The translations under genes and the position numbers were made by a program. The notes under the pieces are model-generated. The model saw only the letters and a program-made list of their open reading frames with translations. It was not told the DNA's origin and did not search any database. 10,106 nt of DNA from Haplosporangium gracile (Eukaryota; Mortierellomycota; Mortierellomycetes; Mortierellales; Mortierellaceae), in contig JAAAUF010000490.1 of the NCBI GenBank assembly GCA_015499985.1, forward strand, positions 1 to 10,106, written 5' to 3'. Below are positions 1-8,340 of this stretch, in pieces. Each line of letters begins with the position of its first letter. Positions within the stretch are counted from its first letter, which is position 1.

Positions 1-438
1 AAAAAAAAAAAAAAAAAAGAAAAGGATGATGAAAAGAAGAAGAAAAGGAAAAGAGTAGAGGGATTTTTCTCGTACCCTCCACAATCAGTGAGCGACTAGC
101 TCACTGCGCCCGTATATCATCCTTCCTCCGCGGCCGCTGCTCACTTTTCTTTTGCATTTTTTTTTCGCACCGCCACAGCACAGGGAGAGAAGGGGGGTAT
201 GTTCGATGCAGTTCGATGAGAGGGAGACGGTGGCGAGAGAACAGAAGAGAAAAAGGCTCTCAACAATCCACCGTATGACCCCGTGTTCCCTAACCTTGTT
301 CCTCTCCCAACTGTTTTCTTACACCCTTGGAGTGTCTTTGTTCTGCTGTGCATGTAGATGTTCTAGAAGAAAAAAAGACTATCTCTGGCGAATATGAACA
401 ACGCGGCTCCACTATACCGACCGATAGGCAATAATGAA
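1..438. other. 3' flank of the nuclease-helicase gene; no gene seen
   Basis: The stretch begins with a run of 18 A and an A/G-rich block to about position 60. Short open frames exist on both strands, but none has recognisable motifs or is longer than chance predicts. No canonical AATAAA was seen on the minus strand downstream of the TAG, so the transcript end cannot be placed. Confidence 0.6.
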
Positions 439-3400
439 CTAGAGAAGGTGGATACCAATACCCTGCAAAAAGTCGTCATTAATAGGCCAGACAAACTTCC
501 CACCCAATCCTCCAGCATACCTCTCGAACGCCTGCAAAAGTCCCCACCCGTCCAACCTCTCCAGACTACCTGCATCCGTCTTACCCGGCCCGCCAATAAT
601 TCTTGGCGCCTTAATCTCAGGTGTCATTAGCAGCACCGTCTTGCACCTCGCCCTCGACAGCGCCACGATCCACCGATGCACCGAGTACAGGTACGCCAGC
701 TCGTTGACCAGCGTAAACTCGTCAAACATCCCAAAACACACAACAACCATATCCGCCTCTTGTCCCTGCATCTTCTCGATCGTGTCCACCTTAATCAACG
801 CCACCGGATACGCGTTCACCAATCCAGCCTTCTCGACCTTGTCCAGGATCGCAAGTCGTTGGACATGATGAGGAACTGCCACAAACAAGGTCGTCACAGT
901 GTCTCGTCCGACCATCTCCAGATAAGACTCGACAATGCCTACGACAAGTGATGCTTCCATACTGGCGGCGATACGGATATCGTTCCGCACTTTGATGGCC
1001 TGTGTGCTCTGTAGATCCTCAGTCAACTGGAGCTCAATACAGACTGCAGACAGACTTGGGTCCAGGATCCGACGGATCTCGGAGGGGAACGACATTCCTC
1101 GGGCAACACTCTCGCTGTACGGCAAGGACTTGTCCGGGTTCCGCACCACGTACTTTGGACCGTAAATCGTCTGCATAAACGTGCCCAATTGTTGATTCTA
1201 ATGAACACGATAAAAAGGGAATAAAAAATCGGTTGGAACAAAGTGTGCGACAAAACGCTTGCAATAGAAAATGGAAAGAGAAAAAAAAAAAAAAAGAAAA
1301 AGAAAAAGAAAAAGAAACATAGAATTACCATGCGGAAGTTATCTTGCAGTTGAAAAGTACAAGGCCCCACATCCATCGCAGGCCCACCCTCCTCCCATTG
1401 CAACGACACAGGCGTATTATCCTTCTTGCGCATCAAGTTTTTCATAATCGACCCCGTTGGATCAATCGCCAACTCGGACTCAGGATACTCGCCAGTGATA
1501 ACAGGTCCCAGCTGCAAATGATCACCCGCAACAATAAGCCGACCATTATCCGGATCTAGACACTCAATCGCATGGATAGAATCCGCCGCCAACAACTGAC
1601 TGCCCTCATCAATCATCAACATCTGAACATTCCGCATATAACCAACTCCCGTCTCCGGATGGGCAGCTCGACGGATCTGCCACACGGTTCCACTGATAAT
1701 CCGAATAATGTTTTCCTGGCTCTGGCCGTTTGTGCCTCGGTCTGATTCAGAGCGTCGTTGGAGCTTGGCCAGATCCTTGGGATCCACCTGCTGAACACCA
1801 TCCACCTCAACCGCCTGCGCATTGCTGAGACGGTAAAACATAAGAGGCTGCACCACATTCTCGGCCCCGGCACGAGGGGCAATGTCCCTGTGCAGTTGAG
1901 CGACACGCTTGACAAGATTGTTGATCGCTGAATGAGTAAACGCCGTCAAGACAATCGTCTGTGGCCCTTTTCCTTTGCCCTTGATCGCCAAACTCTGCAG
2001 AATGTCCACAAACCGAAGGATTGTCAATGCCAAAAAGTGTGTCTTTCCCGAGCCCTGTTACCAAAAAAGAAAAAAAAATCAAAGTTGAAAAATTATCAAA
2101 ACATATGTATGAGGATAGATTGCCACTTTCATCAAGATAATTTTCAAAAAAAAAAAAAAGAAAAAAAAAAAGACGAAACTTACGGGAGGCCCCCAGATTA
2201 TTTGAAGGCGATTGCTGATGACTCGGGTGAAAGCCTGCTCCTGAGAGATTGTCATGTCGTACCGCCTCGTTGTGTTGGTAATCGACTCCAAAAACACATC
2301 CGCGCTCTTGTCCGGCCGTTGCTCGCCCCACTGGTTGGGATTCGACAGCAGTTTCTATAGTAAATAATAAACAATCGAGTAAGAAAAGGGGGCGAAAAAA
2401 CTGTGCGAGCAACCAGGTGCACACTTCAGATCCCTGACTTACCAAGAACAAGCGACTGCCCTCGTCGTTCATTTCCACAAACTTCTTCATGGTAGTCGTG
2501 AGGGTGACATTGAGCTCGCGACGTTCCAGGATATAGTACTCGTTTTCAGTCAAGCAAAGTTCGTCGGGTGCTGTCATGTTACGATAGGTTCCTCCCAGGT
2601 ATACGATCTTGGTCTCGGGATCGAAATATGACGTAGAGACCACGGCTGGAATGCCAGCGCCAAACATTTTGAACACCAAGTTCACCTCGTCGTACCGCAT
2701 CCTCGCCCCCTGACCCTATGACATAGAAATTGAAAAAGACGAAGGTTAGAAACATACAAGCCAATATAGCTTCGCAATCGTGGTATGGCTGAAGAACAAC
2801 GCATCGAATGTCACATACGACAGGAGTATCGGGACTGAGGAGCCATTGCTTAAAGTCCTCGTTCGTGAGGACGCCAGGATTGATGGGACTCGTGATCTCA
2901 AACTTGCCAACAAAGCCCGACCAATCCGAGTTTGAAGGCGTCTTGACTGCCGCTCCTGCACCAGGCGGCGAACTACCGCCAGGTACAGGCAATGGTCCCA
3001 GATGACGACCCAAGTAGCGGCATTGGAACGCAAGCTGATGGCGGAAGGCCTCTTCATTGGTCATATTGATGCGTCGCTGCCGTTTCTTCTGTGCCTGCAC
3101 AATCACCTCCCACTGTAAGAAGAATGCAAATTGTGCGAGGAGGTTGTGCTTGAACTTGAATTGGGACCGAATCTTGAACTGTGATTGAGGAGCCAATAGT
3201 ACATTCTTCAAATCCTTGTGTTCCTGCCTGACGACTGCATACAGCGCGATTATGATCACATTTTGTTGCTCCGCCCACTTTCGCAGTAATGTTTTGACTA
3301 CCATATTAAAATATACTCATATAATTGTTAATTAACTGTCCCTATACATTGCTTCTATCCAGTGAACGGATGATATGAACTTACTGGAGTCTGGGTTGTC

Positions 3401-5705
3401 GGTGGTGGACCACGTACGGAAAATGTTGCCAGAGTCGAATCCATCGTCGTTCCTGTCCTTGTCGTCAATAATGAACGGCGCCTCGACATCGACCAGATAA
3501 GTCATTAGATCCTTGAAAGTGTACGATCCAACCACAGGAAGAACCAGTAATGCGTTCAACCCCGCCTCGATAGAAAAGAGCCTCTTGTCGTACGACGGGA
3601 ATGGTTTCTTAAAGCCCTGTGCTAGTTGCAACAAGTCTGGTAACCTGATATTTGATCCTGAAACTTCCGAGAGTGTCAAAAAGCTAGGATCCTCGTACAT
3701 GTTGGTCAACAAATCCATGGCTCGACTCTTTGTCAGCGGAATCCAAGTAGTATCCTGGTTCTTTGACGAGACCACTTTTAGAAGTAGGTTCGATAGGTCA
3801 CTCAACATCGCGCGACTGTAAAAGAAAATGGTGAGGACGGGTGTCTTTGGCTTGATTTCCGAGAGATTAACCAGCCACTCATGAAGTGTATCGATGAGTT
3901 CAACCGCCAAAGTGATTTGGTCCGACAATCGTTTGGGTTGCAGATGCGATGACCAATGGGTGGCTCCAGAAGCGCTGCGTGTAGCCCGGGTCAATTGCTC
4001 CTTGAACATGTCCAGAGAGTAAGCGTAGGGTAGGAGCGTCATGGAGTCGATCAAGAGGTTGATGAGCAATCGGTCGTCGTGCTGCCGGGGAAGCTCCATA
4101 GTCCTGACAGGCACCACCTATGCAATGAACCATTCTTAGTGATAGTCAATTTTAGTCCTTCCAACAGTATACATACAACCAAAACAAAAAGTCGGAGGTG
4201 TTCTCACCTTGATAGCTCGCTCTTTGTACGACTGTATGAGCGGACTGATGCCATTGTCGTCGAGCCGAAGCTCCTTCTTCAAGAAATTTCGGTGTGTCTC
4301 TGGCAACGACGACCGATGAGCTACAAGATCCTCGATGTCCTCAATATCATTCCGTCCCTTCCTCGACCTGGACCGATACATAGCCTTGATCGCCAGAGCA
4401 GACTTCTTGGACAGCATGGGTATGAGAGAGAGCGTCATTTGTTCCCGGGCATCGACCTTGCAGCTGTCGAGGAACTCGCATTGGTGGCAAGGGTTGTCGA
4501 TATGCCAGACCACCTGGCTGAAAGGTTTGATCAGGATAGCTGGCAGTTCCTTGTAGATAAAGTTTTCGATGATGGGTCGCATGAACGCCAACGAAAAGAC
4601 ATGAGGGTCGTTACGGTCTGGAGTCCACACGCCACCTTGAAGATCTACCTCGACGCGGTCTGTCTGTCCATTGACCCTGATAAGATGATCCAGAAATATG
4701 GCATATAAAGTCACTTGGAACTAAATTTTATCGTGTAAATAATTTGACGGAAATTATGGTTAGTGACTGGACAATGGGTCGATAAAAACCATAAAAAAGA
4801 AATCGAACACCCTACTAAGGCTTGTTTACCTGATGACTGATCTTGACATGAGAAGATGATTTGGCATCAATGATAAAGATGCGCTTCTTGCGTGTCCCGT
4901 CCGGAGAAGCAGATCCCGGAAGCACTTGGATGAAATCCGGGATAAACCGACCAAAGACAATACCCGCCCTCTCCATCTCCGGAGTATAGAAGCTCTTATC
5001 AAGAGAAAAGATGGGCTGACAGAGTGTGGTGTTGTCGGGCGTGGTCGCGAGTCGAAAGTACGAATCCTTGTCCTGTTCAGCCTCGCAGTCGACACGGTCC
5101 TTGATTCGACTCTGGAGCTGGCTCTCAAAGACAATCCCACGCCTGGTAGTCACGTCAGTAATGGTTACGGGCGACCGAGCTCGTTGTTCCTGTTCCTGTA
5201 CTGCTAATCCAGGATCTGCCTTTTGTTTCTGGGCCTGGTCCCAGAGTTGACGTCCCTTGAGGTGGAGCATCTTTTCGCAGGCGGTGTTGGCATGGTGGGC
5301 CAGCACCGAGGGTGAAAACTTGAACTTTGACGTTTCGAGAGCTGTTGTTGACAAGGGCTTGGACATTACAGACAGAGTGTCCTGGGGAACGGGGGCAGGT
5401 TTGGTGGAAGCGGCGGTCTCCTCGTCAATAGCCAGCCAGTCCTCCTCCGTCAACTGGAGAGACGTGAACGAGTACTCTAGGCTGGACCTCACACTACCCG
5501 ATGTAGCCGTGGTTGTCTCCTGGATGGTTGTTGAATAAATGTTATCTTCGAGCGGAATAGTTGGCTGGTTGGCGGGGTCGATGTCCGCCTGTTGTGACGA
5601 AGAAGGTTCGTCATTGCTGCCGCTGTTGATGTTGAGCAGTCCAATAGTTCGGAGCAAGTCCATGAGCTCTTGACTACCGTGCAAGTCTATTTTGTGGTCG
5701 CTCAT
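439..5705 (-). CDS. RecB-like nuclease / SF1B helicase fusion protein (8 exons, 1509 aa predicted)
   Basis: Exons on the minus strand: 5705-4830, 4720-4208, 4117-3385, 3297-2819, 2715-2443, 2354-2184, 2054-1329, 1197-439 (stop TAG). All seven introns are GT-AG and every junction keeps the frame. Nuclease, residues about 125-385: G190/E194, PD motif at D257, D280-A-K282, and Q294-x3-Y298 on the next exon. C143 with C370-x2-C-x5-C379 matches the iron-sulfur cysteine signature of Dna2, AddB and Cas4. Residues 386-425 may be a helix-hairpin-helix; 470-580 resemble a degenerate RNase H fold; 830-958 a beta-rich accessory domain. Helicase: Q998, GPPGSGKT 1013-1020, TAFTHSAINNL 1053-1063, DEGSQ 1164-1168, AGDHLQLGP 1191-1199, FRMN 1255-1258, EKMQGQEADMVVV 1398-1410, ALSRAR 1436-1441. 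All core motifs look intact. Known family biology suggests ATP-driven DNA unwinding plus cleavage, probably nuclear; substrate unknown. The start is the first ATG, preceded by gcaaca. Canonical Dna2 seems less likely. Confidence 0.92.
1198..1328 (-). other. Intron 7 (131 nt, phase 0)
   Basis: Donor CGCATG|GTAATT and acceptor TTCATTAG. It joins QDNFRM to NQQLGTF, restoring the conserved FRMN motif of SF1B helicases. A 45-nt pyrimidine-only run on the gene strand lies just inside the donor. Confidence 0.93.
1273..1317. repeat. 45-nt polypurine run with GAAAAA-like units
   Basis: The plus strand is purine-only across this run, with repeated AAAAAG units after a 15-A stretch. It lies inside intron 7, so the gene transcript carries it as a pyrimidine tract shortly after the donor. 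Confidence 0.95.
2055..2183 (-). other. Intron 6 (129 nt, phase 0), inside the Walker A motif
   Basis: Donor CCTCCC|GTAAGT and acceptor GGTAACAG. Splicing joins GPP to GSGKT, rebuilding the Walker A P-loop. On the gene strand it holds two pyrimidine runs: 2173-2146 near the donor and 2078-2063 near the acceptor. Confidence 0.95.
2146..2173. repeat. 28-nt A-rich homopolymer run in intron 6
   Basis: Nearly pure A on the plus strand with two internal G interruptions. It is pyrimidine on the gene strand, about ten bases inside the donor. Confidence 0.95.
2355..2442 (-). other. Intron 5 (88 nt, phase 0)
   Basis: Donor CTTG|GTAAGT and acceptor ACTATAG. It joins GSRLFL to KLLSNPNQWG, just before the helicase Q motif. 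Confidence 0.9.
2716..2818 (-). other. Intron 4 (103 nt, phase 0) with a second internal donor
   Basis: Donor CTGTC|GTATGT and acceptor GTCATAG, with a TCTAACC branch site. A second GTATGT begins at 2757 (minus), but using it shifts the frame. An alternative acceptor TCAG six bases further in would remove only two residues (Gly-Gln), so the exact exon 5 start is slightly uncertain. Confidence 0.85.
3298..3384 (-). other. Intron 3 (87 nt, phase 1)
   Basis: Donor TCCA|GTAAGT and acceptor ATGGTAG. It is the only intron that splits a codon, with A joined to TC to give Ile708. Both neighbouring exons are long open frames that agree only with this phase. Confidence 0.9.
4118..4207 (-). other. Intron 2 (90 nt, phase 0)
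   Basis: Donor AAG|GTGAGA and acceptor GCATAG, with CACTAAG as a possible branch site. It joins ERAIK to VVPVRTMELP and leaves both flanking frames open. Confidence 0.9.
4721..4829 (-). other. Intron 1 (109 nt, phase 0)
   Basis: Donor CAG|GTAAAC and acceptor TTTAG, with a CACTAACC branch-site candidate. Removing it joins SHQ to FQVTLYA, which completes the nuclease QxxxY motif right after the catalytic D-A-K. This is strong support for the splice. Confidence 0.93.
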
Positions 5706-5850
5706 TGTTGCCTGTTTTGCGTCTTTGTGGTGTTTCTTGGTGCGTGCTCTGTGCCCTGATGTTGGTGATGAGTGGGTTTATTGGGTCATTAACAAAAAAA
5801 AACAAAAAAGAATACCGAAGGTGTGGGATGTCCGAAGGGTTCGTGCCAAG
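5706..5850 (-). promoter_or_regulatory. Leader and proximal promoter candidate of the nuclease-helicase gene
   Basis: Read on the minus strand, the 60 or so bases before the ATG are CA-rich and lack G runs, as in many fungal 5' leaders. A CCAAT pentamer lies at 5784-5780, about 75 bases before the ATG. It overlaps an AT-rich spot (CCAATAAA), and a T-run follows further upstream at about 5792-5810. The transcription start cannot be fixed from sequence alone. Confidence 0.4.
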
Positions 5851-5908
5851 AACGAGCTGCAGCCACCCCTCAACCAAGAGCGCGTCGTTTGACCTTAGGA
5901 AAATTCGT

Positions 5909-5914
5909 CACGTG
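5909..5914. promoter_or_regulatory. CACGTG palindrome (E-box), possible bHLH site
   Basis: A perfect CACGTG preceded by GT (GTCACGTG) sits about 205 bp upstream of the ATG. Fungal bHLH proteins of the Cbf1/Pho4 type bind this core. A hexamer occurs by chance often enough that function is only suggested. Confidence 0.3.
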
Positions 5915-6502
5915 CATACCCTTGTCTTGCCTAAAATGATCAAATGACCGAAAATCACTCGAAAAATGCTTATTTTGGTGGTGAAACGTATCCAAAGGTA
6001 CGCAATTGATCAGTCCCACCACTATTTCAGGTACAAAAGGCTATTCATCCTTGCCTGCAGTTGGGAGAAAAAAAACGTAGACATTGCTTGTCTGAATTGT
6101 CGGCTATTTTATTATGAATGCGGAATTTCAGGAAGCAGTAAAGAAAAATCCACTACTGCAAGAAAGAACGCGAGCGAGAAAAACGGATGACAAAGGACAC
6201 ATGCTGCCCTAATCACAGAGGAGAGAACAAGGAGTACAAGAGTAACTTGGAAAAGAAGACGTACCATTGCCTTCGTGAATTCTCCATTCGAAGAGAAAAC
6301 AAAAACGGAAGCGAAGGGAGGGGGGTGAATCGAAGAAATAAGAAGGTAGTGGCAAAGGTGATAAAAAAAAGGGCGTGTGAGAGTCTGGCATGGCCAAAAT
6401 GGTCAAAATGCGATGAAGAAATAACCCGTGCCCTCTAATTCATTTCATAATACGCTTTAGGAATATACAAGAACGACTTTGGCTGGAGTCAACGTTTTAT
6501 CA
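5915..6502. other. Intergenic stretch, no gene supported
   Basis: Short frames on the plus strand (5966-6190 and 6187-6438) are rich in K, R, N and E. They follow the purine bias of the DNA rather than any recognisable protein. From about 6130 to 6420 the plus strand is strongly purine-biased. An AATAAA hexamer on the minus strand (6113-6108) could serve a minus-strand transcript ending here, for example the remnant at 6503-6819. Confidence 0.5.
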
Positions 6503-6819
6503 CTATATGCTCGACTGCCTGATCATCACTGTCCTACCCTGCTCCAGCTCCTGCATAATGCCCTTGAGGTCGTCCAATGCCTTCATATGTGCTTTCGGGA
6601 AAAGACTGCATACCTTGTTCTTGTCGATCCTTAACGAAATGCATCGTGAAAATATCAGAGTCGTCAATTTCTGGGTCAGTTATGCAACAACGACAAGTAA
6701 AAGAGCTTAGTTTTCGTGTATGGTGAATGAAGTCGTCTCTTTTTGCTTTTTTCAGTCTGGCTCTGCAAAATCAATAAAGCCCTCACTGCGACCTTATGAA
6801 AGACTTTGCCATTGCTAGT
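6503..6819 (-). pseudogene. Possible decayed gene or orphan terminal exon
   Basis: I do not recognise the protein. Three minus-strand frames are open here: 6819-6679 (47 codons, stop TGA 6678-6676), 6770-6537 (78 codons, TAG 6536-6534) and 6679-6506 (58 codons, TAG 6505-6503). The third ends in a helix-prone stretch containing AHMKALDDLKGIMQELEQG, with G/C-rich third codon positions like those of the nearby intact gene. The second contains DPEIDDSDIFTMHFVKDRQ, also protein-like. The first has GKVFHKVAVRALLIL. No single frame carries all three, and no obvious intron set links them, so frameshift decay is the simplest reading. A real last exon spliced to undetected exons is the alternative. The plus strand has a 67-codon frame (6507-6710) and an AATAAA at 6773-6778, but that frame looks like the antisense shadow. 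Confidence 0.3.
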
Positions 6820-7053
6820 TTAACATTCTGATGCTACGAAAAATGGGGACTGGAGAGAAGTGAAAAATGAGAGAGATGGAAAAACAAGAGGCGAGAAGAG
6901 TCGATGCTTCAAAAATAAAACGGTAGAAAAGGTATTCATGACCAAGTACCGATAGTTCTACCTCGATATAACACAGACGGAAAAGGGAATAGAAGAGGGA
7001 GAAAAAAGTGGAGTGCATGGCGCATGGCGGTCCGTCCCTTATGCAAAACACTC

Positions 7054-7093
7054 GAAGAAAAGGAAAAAAGAAAAAGAAAAAGAAAAAGAAAGA
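7054..7093. repeat. 40-nt polypurine run with GAAAAA units
   Basis: Purine-only plus-strand run with AAAAAG repeats, similar in unit to the run in intron 7. Confidence 0.95.
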
Positions 7094-7486
7094 TCGAGAC
7101 GTTCACTTGCCCCACAAACTCACACTTCCCTCTTTTGCGCATTCAACAGACACTTTTTTCATACTCAACTTCAACCAAACGAAAAAAAACTTTAACCATG
7201 GACGGAGGTGAGGAGAAAGGAAAGGGCACACATTTTCCCCCTCGACCTTGGCGCTAAACATATCATCATGGTTCTCTTTTTGTTTTGTTTGCATGCCCTT
7301 ACTTGCCTGCTTATTTTGCTTCCCGCTTCACCTGTTTTCGTCGGTTAAAGAGATTCACCCTCCGTTCGTAACTCTATGTGTATGCATACACCTTGTCGCC
7401 CCTTTTTCTTCTTGCCCTCCCTCTTTTCTCTCCTTAGTTTTTCAGTTCAACAACAATCATCATCCCTAAGAAAAAAAAACTTTCTC

Positions 7487-7504
7487 AAAAAAAAAAAAAA
7501 AAAA
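7487..7504. repeat. Poly(A) run, 18 nt
   Basis: Eighteen consecutive A. It follows a pyrimidine block and an A/C-rich stretch and may be a homopolymer length variant. Confidence 0.95.
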
Positions 7505-7618
7505 GGTTCGTTTGTTTGGGTTGTGTGTAACGGTTAACCCATGGCTCACTTTCTTGGCTTGTTATTGACAGACCAATCGCATCTCATTCAAATTACGCCA
7601 TGTCCTGGGAAACAAGTA

Positions 7619-7635
7619 GATCTTGGGTAAAGATC
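7619..7635. repeat. Perfect 6-bp inverted repeat, 5-nt loop
   Basis: Arms GATCTT (7619-7624) and AAGATC (7630-7635) around GGGTA. It is short enough to be chance. Confidence 0.45.
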
Positions 7636-7778
7636 CGTGGGTCGCACATATAATTATTCTACTGTCTGTCTATCTCCCATGAGCTCAAAAAAAGCATGAC
7701 TAGTGAGTGGGTGGGTCAGTCGAAATGAACAAGGGCGTTGTGTGTACGTTGTTTTTGTACATGCAAACTAACAAACCG

Positions 7779-7802
7779 CAGCCCACCATAAAGTGTGGGC
7801 TG
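7779..7802. repeat. Perfect 8-bp inverted repeat, 8-nt loop
   Basis: Arms CAGCCCAC (7779-7786) and GTGGGCTG (7795-7802) enclose CATAAAGT. The GC-rich stem stands out in AT-rich surroundings and could fold as a hairpin in RNA or single-stranded DNA. Confidence 0.7.
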
Positions 7803-7935
7803 AGAGAGACAGAGAGAAAGAAGGAGGGTGGAGGAGTTGCCCAAAAGAGGACACGATTCCACACTGGCCCTGTTTTACATTTATGATTCATTACTTAGCG
7901 CGCTCCTTTTTTGAAGGCAAAATGGGCTGGTCATA

Positions 7936-7963
7936 TCCTGTCCTGCCCTGTCCTGTCCTGTCC
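7936..7963. repeat. TCCTG pentanucleotide repeat, about 5.6 units
   Basis: Five TCCTG-like units (the third is CCCTG) plus a partial TCC. One substitution in 28 bases. Confidence 0.95.
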
Positions 7964-8176
7964 ATACAGTCCATGGTTCGGCGCCTCTCTTTTTTAGGTG
8001 CTCTCATAAACAAATGTGTACAGTGAGTGTGTTTTGTGTTCCCATCAGAGCCAAGGCCAACGTGAGCAGCAATCTGACAGGCTGGCCTCCCTTTTCATTT
8101 TACGCCTTTTTCCGTGGATTTATGGGATGGGTCGGGTGCACCCCGTACCGATAATTCCTATACCGTAGGATAACTG

Positions 8177-8198
8177 AAAAAAAAAAAAAAAAAAAAAA
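8177..8198. repeat. Poly(A) run, 22 nt
   Basis: Twenty-two consecutive A, the longest pure homopolymer in the window. Confidence 0.95.
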
Positions 8199-8320
8199 CT
8201 AAATACAAACAAGAGAAAATGAGGTTGCTCGGAAATGGTCCGGAATTGGAGGAGGCGTGGAAGAGCGAAGAACGAGAGAAAGTAAAAAGAAAAAAGGGCA
8301 GGAAGGCAAGAAGGCAGAAT

Positions 8321-8340
8321 GACGAACGAACGAACGAACG
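8321..8340. repeat. ACGA tetranucleotide repeat, about 4.5 units
   Basis: Perfect CGAA/ACGA repeat. Its frame-shifted readings yield the N-E-R-T peptides seen in short overlapping frames, which are not real proteins. Confidence 0.93.

Larger units (their letters stand above)
6820..7778. other. Gene-poor low-complexity region, part 1
   Basis: No coding region can be assembled. Purine-rich plus-strand blocks (about 6840-6920 and 6975-7093) give way to pyrimidine-rich ones (about 7391-7440). A short frame begins ACC-ATG-GAC at 7198 and meets GTGAGG after ten bases, resembling a start exon with a donor, but no following exon is evident. Another short frame starts at 7541 (MAHFLGLLL...) and stops after 29 codons at a GTAAAG. 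These may be leader elements or chance. Confidence 0.4.

Noticed and set aside
1932..2360. 142-codon open frame on the plus strand
   Set aside because: Antisense to exons 6-7 and runs through the A-rich tracts of intron 6, giving poly-lysine. Not a protein.
2579..2758. Continuation of exon 4 through the donor at 2757
   Set aside because: It gives a frame that stops soon and breaks the link to the strongly coding exon 5. The upstream donor keeps phase and matches typical intron size.
4079..4708. 209-codon open frame on the plus strand
   Set aside because: It lies wholly opposite exons 2 and 3 and intron 2 of the nuclease-helicase, has no recognisable motif, and is explained as an antisense shadow of the G/C-rich third codon positions.
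439..5705. Canonical Dna2
   Set aside because: Same general order of nuclease and helicase, but the GPPGSGKT, DEGSQ, AGDHLQLGP and ALSRAR spellings and the large middle region fit the TM0106-type group better. Not excluded without a tree.
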